Notes: a model not told the origin generated them from the letters alone. Shown: positions 1 through 8,551, numbered from the stretch's first letter. The stretch is DNA of 64,000 nucleotides from Bacillus sp. MM2020_1 (GCA_011250595.1 JAANMP010000003.1:62001-126000); one strand, 5' to 3'. Program-made: numbers and translations.

Positions 1-2
1 AC

Positions 3-1109
3 CCTGTTAAAGCTTCGATTCCATGCTTCCTTTGGACGAAGGCTGTTGAAAAAGGAACAGAAATGACAGCAGCGGATGGATTAGAAGGTACTGATAAATT
101 AACGACTAACATCAAATTAATTTTCAATATGGCAGGAAATATGCTAGTTAATCAGCATGCTGATATCAATAAAACAACTAAGCTTCTTGAAGATGAAAGT
201 AAAGTAGAGTTCATTGTAGTCAGTGATATTTTTATGACACCCAGTGCAAGGTATGCGGATATTTTGCTGCCGGGAACTACCTTCTTTGAGCGCTATGATA
301 TTGGCGTCCCTTGGTGTTTTGGTGATTACGTCGTATTTGGTGATAAAACGATTGACCCGCTGTTTGAATGTCGTGATGAATATGATGTGTTCGCAGAAGT
401 GGCAGATAAATTGGGGCTAAAGGAAAAATTTACTGAAGGTAAAACGACACTTGACCTTGTTAAAGAAAGTGTGGAGAGAACAAGGAAAGAGTTAACTCCT
501 GATTTCCCTTCGTTTGAAGATTTCCGAAGAAACGGGGTTCATCATTTTAAATATGACTCACCACTTATCGGTTTTAAAGAGCAAATTGATGACCTTGAGA
601 AACATCCGTTTGAAACTCCTTCAGGTAAAATTGAGTTATTTTCGAAGGCATTATGGGATATGAATCAGCAGGATGAAATTCCGGCGATTGCAAAATACAT
701 TTCTTCCTGGGAAGGACCGCAAGACCCGATTATTAAGAAGTTTCCATTACAGCTTATCAGCTGGCATTATAAACGGAGATGTCACTCAACCTATGATAAT
801 CAAGCGTGGCTCGAAGAAGCTGCCAAGCAAGAGATGTGGATGAACCCAAAAGATGCGGAGAAACGTGGAATAAAAGATAGTGACCGAGTTCAGGTATTTA
901 ATGAGCGAGGCTCTATCCATATCGATGTAAAGGTGACTCCGAGAATCACTCCGGGCGTTGCAGGTATCCCTCAGGGAGCATGGTTCACGCCTGATAAAGA
1001 TGGGCTTGACCAACGAGGTTCTGTTAATGTGCTGACTTCACAACGGCCAACAGCCCTCGCCAAATCAAATCCACAACTAACGAACTTAGTTGAAGTGAAA
1101 AAAGCGTAG
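3..1109 (+). CDS. Molybdopterin oxidoreductase, DMSO-reductase family catalytic subunit (3' part)
   Basis: The reading frame is open from the first bases of the window, so the gene starts upstream; 368 C-terminal residues are visible. They contain the SDIFMTPSARYADILLPG segment typical of the DMSO-reductase superfamily and a C-terminal molybdopterin-dinucleotide-binding domain (about the last 120 residues, with RVQVFNERGSI and TPRITPGVAGIPQGAW). The segment IPCFLWT just before residue 20 resembles DmsA-type subunits. The next gene, 3 bases after the stop, is a DmsB-type iron-sulfur subunit, so a membrane reductase for DMSO, TMAO, polysulfide or a similar acceptor is likely. The substrate cannot be decided, because the N-terminal cluster-binding region and the active-site ligand lie outside the window. 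Confidence 0.85.
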   Translation, partial: PVKASIPCFLWTKAVEKGTEMTAADGLEGTDKLTTNIKLIFNMAGNMLVNQHADINKTTKLLEDESKVEFIVVSDIFMTPSARYADILLPGTTFFERYDIGVPWCFGDYVVFGDKTIDPLFECRDEYDVFAEVADKLGLKEKFTEGKTTLDLVKESVERTRKELTPDFPSFEDFRRNGVHHFKYDSPLIGFKEQIDDLEKHPFETPSGKIELFSKALWDMNQQDEIPAIAKYISSWEGPQDPIIKKFPLQLISWHYKRRCHSTYDNQAWLEEAAKQEMWMNPKDAEKRGIKDSDRVQVFNERGSIHIDVKVTPRITPGVAGIPQGAWFTPDKDGLDQRGSVNVLTSQRPTALAKSNPQLTNLVEVKKA

Positions 1110-1112
1110 GGA

Positions 1113-1709
1113 GTGAGTAAGTTGGCACAGTTAGGATTTTATATTAACCAAAGCCTTTGTTCCGGGTGTAAAGCCTGTAGTGTGGCTTGTAAGGATAAAA
1201 ATAATCTCGATGTCGGAATTAATTTTCGAAGGGTATACACTTATGAAGAAGGAGCGTATATTCAGCAACCGACCAAGGGAATCGTCCATAACATCAAAGC
1301 CTATTATTTTTCGATTTCCTGCAATCATTGCACCAATCCGAAATGCCTGCCAATCTGCCCCACTGGAGCGATTGTGAAGAATAAAGAAACAGGTGTTGTT
1401 AGGATTGATCAAGATATTTGTCAAGGGGTTCAACTATGTGTAAAGGCATGTCCTTACGGAGCCCCACAATATAATCAGAAAGTCTTTAAATCAAATAAAT
1501 GTGATTTTTGTATTGATCTGCAGAAAAAGGGTGAGGATCCTGTTTGCGTATCGACTTGCCCAATGAGGGCAATTGAATTTGGACCTGTCGAAGAGTTACG
1601 AAAAAAGTATGGAAGTGTAAGTCAAATCAAAGGGATGCCAAGCAATTCAATTACCCATCCAAATATTGTGATAACTCCGCACAAAGATGCGAAAATGTCT
1701 AGTTCATGA
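1113..1709 (+). CDS. DmsB-type 4Fe-4S electron-transfer subunit
   Basis: A 198-residue ferredoxin-like subunit starting at GTG, 3 bases after the catalytic subunit; GGGAG overlaps the junction and TTG at 1122 is an alternative start. Four cysteine groups are visible: CSGCKACSVAC, CNHCTNPKCLPIC, CQGVQLCVKACP and CDFC...CVSTCP. This is the DmsB/PhsB/NrfC pattern that passes electrons from a membrane anchor to the molybdenum subunit. One cluster is unusual: the second cysteine of the third group is valine (residue 106, codon 1428-1430). In NarH a tryptophan at the equivalent position is linked to a 3Fe-4S centre. No membrane anchor subunit follows directly. Confidence 0.85.
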   Translation: MSKLAQLGFYINQSLCSGCKACSVACKDKNNLDVGINFRRVYTYEEGAYIQQPTKGIVHNIKAYYFSISCNHCTNPKCLPICPTGAIVKNKETGVVRIDQDICQGVQLCVKACPYGAPQYNQKVFKSNKCDFCIDLQKKGEDPVCVSTCPMRAIEFGPVEELRKKYGSVSQIKGMPSNSITHPNIVITPHKDAKMSSS

Positions 1710-1735
1710 GGCGCGTAGAAAACAAGAAATATACT

Positions 1736-1778
1736 AGCTGCAGTACTAATTAGGATGATTCGGTCCTGCAGCTTTTTA
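1736..1778 (+). terminator. Possible intrinsic terminator after the dmsB-like gene
   Basis: AGCTGCAG at 1736-1743 pairs with CTGCAGCT at 1766-1773, followed by TTTTATT. The 22-base loop is long, so read-through into the ferredoxin gene is plausible. Confidence 0.5.
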
Positions 1779-1792
1779 TTGTAGGTGGTCAG

Positions 1793-2698
1793 ATGTCTCT
1801 TTTGGTAAAGTGGCTTGAAAGCATGCATGTAGATTTGAGAATTACCAATAAATGTTCACGAAACAGGAATGTTCGATCCACCTGTACCTTTTGCTTGGAA
1901 TCGTGTAATAGTGGGGCATTATCGATCAATCAGCAATCCATAGAAATAAATCAGTCACAATGTACATCATGTGGTGATTGTGTCATCTCCTGTCCGATGT
2001 CAGCAATCGAAGGAATTGCCGTAACGAGGGAATTTGAAAAAAATACCCTTATATATAAGGAAGATTACACCCCAATTGAAAAAGAATTGTTGATTTATAA
2101 AAAAAGAGGTCTACATGCGATTACACTTAACGGAGCTCCACTCAATGATAAATGGAAATTTGTACTAACTGAGACCAATAGGATGTTAGGTCAACTCGAT
2201 CAAAGACCCATTGAGGTGGTTCAGAGAAAGAATGATGAAAAACTTTCGCGGAGAGATTTATTCACTTCAATGCATTCAGGTGGGAAAAAGCTAGCCAAAA
2301 GTTTGACACCGGCTTCATGGAAACTGGAAGCAAATGAGTGGGACCTAGCTAACTATTACCCCGAATATCAATTTTACACAGTAGAGCTGGATAAGGACAA
2401 ATGTACATTTTGTAAAGCTTGTTTTACCTTTTGCAGCCAAAAAGTGTTTCAATTAAAGGACACTAATTTACAAATTGAAAGTAATAAATGTGTAAATTGC
2501 ACTGATTGTGTAGATATTTGCATAGAGGATGCCATTCATATAAACACAGAAATAAAGAAAAAGGTTGATGATCAGAAACCAATTCATACAAAGGAATGCT
2601 CAGATTGCGGTCAAACTTTTCATTCGTTTCAGCCAGAAACGGTGAAATGTCCAATCTGTGTGAATAGGGACCCTGAATGGTTAAGTCCCTATCAATAA
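1793..2698 (+). CDS. Multi-cluster 4Fe-4S ferredoxin-type protein with C-terminal zinc ribbon
   Basis: A 301-residue protein; AGGTGG precedes the ATG. It has an N-terminal cysteine-rich pair (CTFCLESC and CTSCGDCVISCP, residues about 20-70), a middle region without cysteines, a second 2x4Fe-4S module (CTFCKACFTFC and CVNCTDCVDIC, residues about 200-250) and a short zinc-ribbon-like tail (CSDC...CPIC). Similar ferredoxins sit beside molybdoenzyme operons in Bacillus and are thought to act in electron transfer or enzyme maturation. Its place just after the reductase subunits supports such a role; the exact function is not known to me. Confidence 0.75.
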   Translation: MSLLVKWLESMHVDLRITNKCSRNRNVRSTCTFCLESCNSGALSINQQSIEINQSQCTSCGDCVISCPMSAIEGIAVTREFEKNTLIYKEDYTPIEKELLIYKKRGLHAITLNGAPLNDKWKFVLTETNRMLGQLDQRPIEVVQRKNDEKLSRRDLFTSMHSGGKKLAKSLTPASWKLEANEWDLANYYPEYQFYTVELDKDKCTFCKACFTFCSQKVFQLKDTNLQIESNKCVNCTDCVDICIEDAIHINTEIKKKVDDQKPIHTKECSDCGQTFHSFQPETVKCPICVNRDPEWLSPYQ

Positions 2699-2710
2699 GT
2701 TTACATGCAA

Positions 2711-2738
2711 AAACGCCAGAAATCTCTGGCGTTTTTTA
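2711..2738 (+). terminator. Intrinsic terminator of the molybdoenzyme operon
   Basis: ACGCCAGA (2713-2720), loop AATC, TCTGGCGT (2725-2732), then a run of six T. Confidence 0.85.
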
Positions 2739-2740
2739 AA

Positions 2741-2774
2741 TTAATAAAAACACGATAATTCGTCGTGTTTTTTG
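2741..2774 (-). terminator. Terminator of the tRNA transcript
   Basis: AAACACGA (2748-2755) pairs with TCGTGTTT (2763-2770). Read on the minus strand the hairpin is followed by TTTTTATTAA, directly downstream of the tRNA-Ser gene. Confidence 0.65.
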
Positions 2775-2786
2775 AAAGAATATGTA

Positions 2787-2878
2787 TGGAGGAGAAGATG
2801 AGATTCGAACTCACGCAACGGTTACCCGTCCTAGCGCATTTCGAGTGCGCCCCCTTATAACCACTTGGGTACTTCTCC
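2787..2878 (-). tRNA. tRNA-Ser (anticodon CGA)
   Basis: On the minus strand the acceptor stem GGAGAAG pairs with CTTCTCC. The anticodon stem GCGCA/TGCGC encloses the loop CTCGAAA, giving anticodon CGA. A long variable arm (class II tRNA) and the T arm with GTTCGAAT follow. CCA is encoded at the 3' end (2787-2789). The discriminator base reads as T, where G is usual for tRNA-Ser, so the exact 3' border is slightly uncertain. Confidence 0.9.
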
Positions 2879-2889
2879 ATTTCTCATTA

Positions 2890-2963
2890 TGGAGCGGGTG
2901 AGGGGAATCGAACCCCCGCCGTCAGCTTGGGAAGCTGAAATTCTACCATTAAACCACACCCGC
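2890..2963 (-). tRNA. tRNA-Gly (anticodon CCC)
   Basis: On the minus strand the acceptor stem GCGGGTG pairs with CACCCGC. The anticodon stem TCAGC/GCTGA encloses TTCCCAA, giving anticodon CCC. The T arm contains GGTTCGATTCC, the discriminator is T as usual for tRNA-Gly, and CCA is encoded. It lies 11 bases upstream of tRNA-Ser and is probably cotranscribed with it. Confidence 0.93.
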
Positions 2964-2987
2964 ACTACCTCTTAAATAACCATAAAC

Positions 2988-2996
2988 ATTATACCA
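2988..2996 (-). promoter_or_regulatory. Extended -10 promoter element for the tRNA pair
   Basis: The minus strand reads TGGTATAAT, an extended -10 (TGnTATAAT), about 25 bases before tRNA-Gly. No good -35 is seen at the usual spacing. Confidence 0.5.
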
Positions 2997-3103
2997 TAAT
3001 AATTCAATTTAGTGCAGAAAAAATTTTGTAATCCCAGAAAGCTTCAAAAAACAGTCAAAAACATTCAAATGTTGGATGTTTTTGAAAGAAAATGATTGAT
3101 TTT

Positions 3104-3117
3104 TGCAATCGTTTTCA
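3104..3117 (+). promoter_or_regulatory. cre-like site (CcpA) ahead of the fructose operon
   Basis: TGCAATCGTTTTCA matches the catabolite-responsive-element consensus TGWAANCGNTNNCW at every fixed position except the third. It lies about 43 bases before the fruR start and overlaps the probable promoter region (a TGTAAT-like -10 is at 3124-3129). CcpA control of fructose operons is common in Bacillus. Confidence 0.55.
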
Positions 3118-3159
3118 GTACTATGTAATTAAGAAGAAAAAAAAACAGGTGGTGGTGAC

Positions 3160-3912
3160 ATGTTAACGCCAGAACGTCATCGAATCATAATGCAATTATT
3201 AAAAGATAAAAGTGTGGTTAAAATCAATGAAATCATGGAGTTAACAGAGACTTCGGAGTCAACAATTCGCCGAGATCTTTCACAATTAGAGGACCAAAAG
3301 TTCTTAAAGAGAATCCATGGAGGTGCCTCAAGATTACAAGGGAAGCTTCAAGAGCCCAGCATGATTGAGAAATCCTCCAAAAACCTTCAAGAAAAACGGT
3401 TGATTGCCCAATATGCAGCCAGTTTAGTAGAAGAGGGTGATTGCATTTATCTTGATGCGGGGTCAACTGTGATTGAAATGATTGAATTCCTGCCGTTAAA
3501 GGATATCGTTGTTGTCACAAATGGGTTAATGCATTTAAAACCATTATTGGATAAAGGCATCTCAACCTATTTAATTGGCGGCTTGGTAAAGCAGAATACA
3601 AATGCTTTCATCGGAAGGGGAGCTTTAGCGGGCCTAGACCTATACCGTTTTGATAAATGCTTTATGGGTGTTAATGGTATCCATCCACAATTTGGCTTTA
3701 CAACTCCAGACCAGGAGGAAGCAATGGTGAAGCAAAAGGCAATTGCTCTTTCAAGAGAAACCTATGTATTAGCGGATCATACAAAGTTTGCTGAAATCTC
3801 GTTTGCCAAAATTGCCGATATCCAAGAGGCGGCCATTATTACCGATGAAGTAGATGATGAAACGCAGAAGCAATACGTAAATAGAACAACTATAAAGGTA
3901 GTGACAGCATGA
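3160..3912 (+). CDS. fruR: DeoR-family transcriptional regulator of the fructose operon
   Basis: A 250-residue DeoR-type repressor; GGTGGTG precedes the ATG. The N-terminal helix-turn-helix (residues about 5-57, with ETSESTIRRDLSQLE and the HGGA signature after it) is followed by a phosphosugar-sensing domain beginning near DAGSTVIEM. Members of this group respond to fructose-1-phosphate. The stop overlaps the start of the fructose-1-phosphate kinase gene (ATGA), as in Bacillus fruRKA operons, so autoregulation of the operon is likely. Length is normal for the family. Confidence 0.92.
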   Translation: MLTPERHRIIMQLLKDKSVVKINEIMELTETSESTIRRDLSQLEDQKFLKRIHGGASRLQGKLQEPSMIEKSSKNLQEKRLIAQYAASLVEEGDCIYLDAGSTVIEMIEFLPLKDIVVVTNGLMHLKPLLDKGISTYLIGGLVKQNTNAFIGRGALAGLDLYRFDKCFMGVNGIHPQFGFTTPDQEEAMVKQKAIALSRETYVLADHTKFAEISFAKIADIQEAAIITDEVDDETQKQYVNRTTIKVVTA

Positions 3913-4823
3913 TATATACATTAACTTTGAATCCTTCAGTGGACTATATAGTCAAACTCGAGAGCTTTCAGCTAGGAGAGTTAAATCGTACAGTAAATGA
4001 GGCAAAGTTTCCGGGTGGAAAAGGAATCAATGTCTCAACTGTATTAAAACAATTTGGAAGCAAAAGTAAGGCACTTGGGTTTATTGGTGGCTTTACTGGA
4101 GCTTATATTGAGCAATATCTCCAGAATGAAGAAATTGATACGAATTTTGTTCAGGTTGATGAAGATACACGCATCAATGTAAAGATTAAAACAGGTCAAG
4201 AGTCAGAAATTAATGCCTTGGGTCCAAACATTTCAGAACAAAACTTCGCACTTCTAAAACAAAAAATTCAACACTTAGGAGCAGACGATTTATTAGTACT
4301 AGCTGGAAGTATCCCTGCTAGCTTACCTAAAACAACCTATGAGGAACTTGTAAAAATTTGCACTGAAAACGGAGCACAATTTGTTGTGGATGCAGAAGGC
4401 GATTTATTAAAAAAGGTCCTTCCCTATCACCCATTTTTAATCAAGCCGAATCATCATGAGCTAGGTGAATTATTTGACACAAGCATTACTACCGCAGAAG
4501 AAGTGATCCCTTATGGCAAAAAGCTCGTAGAAATGGGTGCGGAAAATGTCATTGTTTCATTAGCTGGCGCAGGGGCGGTGCTGATCAATAGCGAAAAAGT
4601 ATTTTTTGCAAAAGTTCCAAGTGGTGAAGTGAAAAATTCAGTTGGTGCAGGGGATTCTATGGTTGCTGGTTTCTTGGCGGCATACGAGCGAACTAGAAAT
4701 ATTGAAGAAGCTTTTCGGTATAGTGTTGCATCAGGTAGTGCAACTGCGTTTTCACTAGGCTTATGCTCGAAGGAAAAAGTAGAAGAACTTCTTCCGCAAG
4801 TTCATATTAAAGAGATTCGTTAA
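3909..4823 (+). CDS. fruK: 1-phosphofructokinase
   Basis: A 304-residue PfkB/ribokinase-family sugar kinase phosphorylating fructose-1-phosphate to fructose-1,6-bisphosphate. It shows the N-terminal TLTLNPSVDYIV and FPGGKGINVS motifs and the C-terminal PfkB signature VGAGDSMVAGF with the catalytic aspartate of GAGD. It overlaps fruR by four bases and lies 17 bases before fruA, between the regulator and the transporter that produces its substrate. Confidence 0.95.
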   Translation: MIYTLTLNPSVDYIVKLESFQLGELNRTVNEAKFPGGKGINVSTVLKQFGSKSKALGFIGGFTGAYIEQYLQNEEIDTNFVQVDEDTRINVKIKTGQESEINALGPNISEQNFALLKQKIQHLGADDLLVLAGSIPASLPKTTYEELVKICTENGAQFVVDAEGDLLKKVLPYHPFLIKPNHHELGELFDTSITTAEEVIPYGKKLVEMGAENVIVSLAGAGAVLINSEKVFFAKVPSGEVKNSVGAGDSMVAGFLAAYERTRNIEEAFRYSVASGSATAFSLGLCSKEKVEELLPQVHIKEIR

Positions 4824-4840
4824 GGGAGAGAAAATCAATC

Positions 4841-6703
4841 ATGAAAATTACTGAATTATTATCAATAAATACGATTCTATTAAATATTGAAGGTAACCAA
4901 AAAGAAGAAACGATTGATCAGCTTGTTGAGGTCCTGTTTAAGGCGGGAAAAATATCGGACCGTTCTGAATTTAAAGCAGCAATCTTAAAACGTGAAGAAC
5001 AAAGTACAACAGGTATTGGGGATGGAATTGCCATTCCGCATGCGAAAACAAAGGTAGTAAATGAAGCAGCGATTGTCTTTGGGAAATCAGCCGCAGGTGT
5101 TAATTATGAGTCATTAGACGGGAAACCTGCACATTTATTCTTTATGATTGCTGCCCCGGAAGGTGCGAATAATACACATTTAGAAGCATTAGCAAGACTA
5201 TCTGGTTTGCTAATGAAAGCGGAAGTAAGGTATGAGCTTTTAAAGGCAACAACTCCTGAAGAAATAATTGACACCATTAACCGTTATGACAAAGAGGAAA
5301 AGCAAGAAACGGTTATAACAAATAAAAAGAATTTTATTGTGGCAGTTACCGGTTGTCCCACAGGGATTGCCCATACCTATATGGCAGCCGATTCCTTAAA
5401 AGCTAAGGCATCTGAAATGGGTGTAGATATAAAGGTAGAGACAAATGGTTCCGGCGGTGCCAAAAATGTCCTGACAAAAGATGAAATTGAAAATGCAACA
5501 GCAGTTATTATTGCAGCCGATATCAATGTCGAGATGGAAAGGTTCAAAGGTAAGCACGTGATTCAGGCAGCGGTTGCTGAAGGAATTCGTCGTCCGGAAC
5601 AATTAATAGACAAAGCACAAAAACAAGATGCCCCTATTTTTAAAGGTAATAACAGCCCAAGTGAAAAAGCAGTGGATCAAAAAGGTTCTCGTAATGGCTT
5701 TTACAAGCACCTAATGAATGGTGTATCAAACATGCTTCCCTTTGTTGTTGGTGGTGGTATATTAATCGCAATTAGCTTTATGTTTGGATATAATTCAGCA
5801 AATCCAGATGACCCATCCTACAATCCAATTGCTGCTGTAATTAAGGCTATTGGTGGAGATAATGCATTTGCGTTAATTGTCCCTGTTCTTGCAGGATTTA
5901 TTGCTCTCAGTATTGCAGACCGTCCAGGTTTCGCCCCTGGTATGGTTGGAGGAATGATGGCAGCCCATGGCGGAGCCGGATTCCTTGGTGGTTTGGTTGC
6001 AGGTTTCCTAGCAGGTTACATTGTATTGCTGTTAAAGAAAGTTTTTGCAGGACTTCCACGTTCTCTTGAAGGAATTAAAAGTATCTTAATTTATCCACTC
6101 TTAGGAATAGCGATTACGGGATTTATGATGCATTATGTCATAAACAATCCTGTTGCATGGGTAAACAAGGAAATTGCAGATTGGTTAACAGGTCTTGGAA
6201 CAGGTAATGCCGTATTATTAGGGATTGTGCTTGGACTTATGATGTCCTTTGATATGGGTGGTCCAGTAAATAAAGCAGCCTATGTATTTGGAACAGGCCT
6301 TTTAGCAAGTGGTGTTTATCAGCCAATGGCAGCAATTATGGCTGCTGGTATGGTACCACCGCTAGCGATTGCTCTTGCAACAACATTCTTTAAAAATAAA
6401 TTTAATGAGCAAGACAGAGATGCCGGGAAAGCATGTTATGTTATGGGCTTATCCTTTATTACTGAAGGGGCAATTCCATTTGCCGCTGCCGACCCATTGC
6501 GTGTCATTCCTTCGGTTATGGCAGGTTCAGCAATCGCAGGTGCGCTGTCAATGGCCTTTGGAATTGGGCTCCGTGCTCCGCATGGCGGAATATTCGTAAT
6601 TCCATTGGTTGAAAATGGTGCCCTTCTTTACGCACTGGCTATTTTAGTGGGTTCAGTTGTATCCGCATTGTTAATCGGTTTTCTCAAAAAACCAGTAAAA
6701 TAA
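4841..6703 (+). CDS. fruA: PTS fructose transporter, IIABC
   Basis: A 620-residue fused phosphotransferase permease. Domain IIA covers residues about 1-145 with the phosphorylated histidine in IPHAKT (His67). Domain IIB covers about 163-265 with the phosphocysteine in VTGCPTGIAHTYM (Cys171). The membrane domain IIC runs from about 285 to the end. It takes up fructose and releases fructose-1-phosphate for FruK. A strong bidirectional terminator follows. Domain order and length are typical of Bacillus FruA. Confidence 0.95.
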   Translation: MKITELLSINTILLNIEGNQKEETIDQLVEVLFKAGKISDRSEFKAAILKREEQSTTGIGDGIAIPHAKTKVVNEAAIVFGKSAAGVNYESLDGKPAHLFFMIAAPEGANNTHLEALARLSGLLMKAEVRYELLKATTPEEIIDTINRYDKEEKQETVITNKKNFIVAVTGCPTGIAHTYMAADSLKAKASEMGVDIKVETNGSGGAKNVLTKDEIENATAVIIAADINVEMERFKGKHVIQAAVAEGIRRPEQLIDKAQKQDAPIFKGNNSPSEKAVDQKGSRNGFYKHLMNGVSNMLPFVVGGGILIAISFMFGYNSANPDDPSYNPIAAVIKAIGGDNAFALIVPVLAGFIALSIADRPGFAPGMVGGMMAAHGGAGFLGGLVAGFLAGYIVLLLKKVFAGLPRSLEGIKSILIYPLLGIAITGFMMHYVINNPVAWVNKEIADWLTGLGTGNAVLLGIVLGLMMSFDMGGPVNKAAYVFGTGLLASGVYQPMAAIMAAGMVPPLAIALATTFFKNKFNEQDRDAGKACYVMGLSFITEGAIPFAAADPLRVIPSVMAGSAIAGALSMAFGIGLRAPHGGIFVIPLVENGALLYALAILVGSVVSALLIGFLKKPVK

Positions 6704-6715
6704 AAACAAAAAATG

Positions 6716-6746
6716 AAAGGGCTGTGGAAATTTCCTCAGCCCTTTT
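6716..6746. terminator. Bidirectional terminator between fruA and the MFS gene
   Basis: AAAGGGCTG at 6716-6724 pairs with CAGCCCTTT at 6737-6745, with GGAAA/TTTCC extending the stem inside. T runs occur in both directions. It overlaps the last codons of the convergent MFS gene. Confidence 0.85.
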
Positions 6747-8022
6747 GTTCCTGTACTTGGGGCTTAATGGCTAGCAATGCGACAAGTGCTGCAATGACAC
6801 TGAGACTGCCTAAAAGAATAAAAATCCAATGAGTCGCATTCTTTAATAACAAAGCAATAATCGGAGGTCCTGCTGCCACTCCGATGAATCTCATTGAACT
6901 GTATATTGACGAAATCGTTCCTCTTTCTTCTTTTTCAACGCCTTCAGTAATTAGTGCGTCTAAGCATGGAAGACCTGCACCAATACCAACTCCGCTGATA
7001 AGAAACATGGTGATCATGTACCAAAGCTTGATTGAAAACCATAATGCACCAATGGATAAGGCTGTAGCGAAAATTCCAGCAAAGGTTATCCATTTCATCA
7101 ATACCTTGTTTTTCTTGATCACCTTGCCACTTATAAAGGATGAAAGACAAAGTGCACCGAGTGGAAATGCCAGAAAAAAACCTTTTTTAATATCTTTAAT
7201 GCCATATTCCTTTTCAAAAATCTCCGAAAGGTAAAACAAAATCCCAAACAGGACAAGCATCAGGATGCCGCCAATAAAAAATATTGCATAAAGCCAGCGA
7301 CCCTTTTCTGTAAAGGTTTTTTTCACATTGCTGAAAAACTCTTTAAAGGGAATTGGTTTATTAGTTGATTTTGGACTTTTAACCAGAAACATGATCATCA
7401 AGACGGAAATGGCACAAAAAACAGGGAAAGAAAAAAAAGGTAAAAACCAAATAAATCCCGCTAGAAAAGCCCCTAAAATAGGGCTTAATACCTTACCAAA
7501 TGTATTGGAAGTTTCTATTAGACCCAAACAACAACTAACATCATCCTCATTCTTAAACATATCACCAACCAAGGGCATGACAATAGGGGCAGCTCCAGCA
7601 GCACCGACCCCTTGGAGGGCGCGGCCTGCTAAAATAATCCAATACGCATCATCGAGTTTCCATGCGGCAAATCCTGAGATGAGTCCGCCAATTCCTGCTA
7701 TGATGAGACTGGGGATAATAACCTTTTTTCGACCGATATGGTCTGATAAGTATCCTGCAACAGGTATTAAAAAAATAGCAACAATCGAATAAACCGTAAT
7801 GATCATACTTGTTTGGAAAGAAGATATGGATAATTTACTTTCCATTGAAGGTAGAACTGGTATTAACATTGAATTCCCCAATGTCATGACTAAAGGAATG
7901 GAAGACAGTGATATGATCGCCCACTTTTGATTAGATATCTCATCGGACCGCTTTTGTCCAGCTGCAGATTGTTTCTTTTTTGCAGCTTTTGGATTTTGGC
8001 TTAAATGTTCAATATGTTCCAT
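6736..8022 (-). CDS. MFS transporter, DHA1 drug-efflux type
   Basis: A 428-residue protein with 12 predicted membrane segments after a charged 30-residue N-terminal tail. The motif-A region reads GYLSDHIGRKK and the antiporter-type region is GRALQGVGAAGAAPIV. Both mark a DHA1 proton-driven exporter; the overall look recalls the Bacillus YmfD/Bmr group, but the substrate cannot be assigned. The ATG follows GGCGGGATAG at normal spacing. Its 5' leader carries a terminator-like hairpin (8083-8101, minus strand). Confidence 0.8.
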   Translation of the reverse strand: MEHIEHLSQNPKAAKKKQSAAGQKRSDEISNQKWAIISLSSIPLVMTLGNSMLIPVLPSMESKLSISSFQTSMIITVYSIVAIFLIPVAGYLSDHIGRKKVIIPSLIIAGIGGLISGFAAWKLDDAYWIILAGRALQGVGAAGAAPIVMPLVGDMFKNEDDVSCCLGLIETSNTFGKVLSPILGAFLAGFIWFLPFFSFPVFCAISVLMIMFLVKSPKSTNKPIPFKEFFSNVKKTFTEKGRWLYAIFFIGGILMLVLFGILFYLSEIFEKEYGIKDIKKGFFLAFPLGALCLSSFISGKVIKKNKVLMKWITFAGIFATALSIGALWFSIKLWYMITMFLISGVGIGAGLPCLDALITEGVEKEERGTISSIYSSMRFIGVAAGPPIIALLLKNATHWIFILLGSLSVIAALVALLAIKPQVQEQKG

Positions 8023-8082
8023 TAATCTTCTATCCCGCCTTCATGTTTAAGCTATTATTACTATTAGCTTATTGATAAAAAA

Positions 8083-8101
8083 AAAACCCGGAATAGGGTT
8101 C
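8083..8101 (-). terminator. Terminator-like hairpin in the leader of the MFS gene
   Basis: On the minus strand AACCC-TATTCC-GGGTT is followed by about ten T, some 60 bases before the MFS start. It may attenuate the exporter or end another minus-strand transcript. Confidence 0.45.
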
Positions 8102-8158
8102 CTTTAATTGGAATAAGCTAAATGACAACTGTTTTGGAAAATCATAAGTTTTTGTCCA

Positions 8159-8174
8159 TTTAGAATATTCTAAA
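8159..8174. promoter_or_regulatory. 16-bp perfect palindrome between the MFS gene and the trp promoter
   Basis: TTTAGAATATTCTAAA is a perfect inverted repeat nine bases upstream of the trp -35 element. It could be an operator for a dimeric regulator. It lacks the central base of a Fur/PerR 7-1-7 box, so no regulator is named. Confidence 0.35.
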
Positions 8175-8182
8175 ATTAACCC

Positions 8183-8211
8183 TTGACATTAATGGTATTT
8201 TTGCGTAGGAT
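8183..8211 (+). promoter_or_regulatory. Promoter of the trp operon
   Basis: TTGACA (8183-8188), a 17-base spacer and TAGGAT (8206-8211) lie directly upstream of the T-box leader. Confidence 0.7.
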
Positions 8212-8230
8212 AAATATCAATCAATAGTTA

Positions 8231-8530
8231 TTGTTAATATTTAACTCGTTGAGCAAGAGGAGTACACTAATTTTATTCTTTCAAGAGAGTCGGGGTAGGT
8301 GGGAGCCTGATAAGAATGGATTTGTGGAATGGACTTGTGAGAGGCATCTTGAAATCATCAGTAGGGATGCACGGAGCTCCACCGTTAAAAGGATAGGATA
8401 TCGAACAAAAATGTTCCGTATCTGAAGAGGAAGCAGGTTTTCTAACTGCTTCAAATGGAGGTGGCACCACGACCATAGAATCGTCCTCTATATGCGTAAA
8501 TTTTTGCGCATATAGAGGACGATTTTTTTT
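8231..8530 (+). promoter_or_regulatory. Tryptophan T-box leader with terminator
   Basis: The leader ends in the canonical T-box AATGGAGGTGGCACCACG (8455-8472). A 16-bp terminator stem follows (8481-8496 with 8507-8522) and then eight T. Stem I contains the AGAGAG and GGTGGGAGCCTG features and a specifier loop GAA-TGG-AC in which TGG (8330-8332) is the Trp codon. Uncharged tRNA-Trp should stabilise the antiterminator and switch on the downstream trp genes. The regulatory logic is T-box, not the TRAP system of B. subtilis. Confidence 0.93.
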
Positions 8531-8551
8531 ATTTTCGAAGGGAGTCGGAAA

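Noticed and set aside
8159-8174. PerR/Fur-type box
   Set aside because: The palindrome is 8-8 without the central base of a 7-1-7 box, so the identification would be forced.
8231-8476. Open frames of about 65 residues on both strands within the T-box leader
   Set aside because: They overlap the T-box stem I, specifier and antiterminator; sequence constraint here is structural, and no RBS or family supports them.
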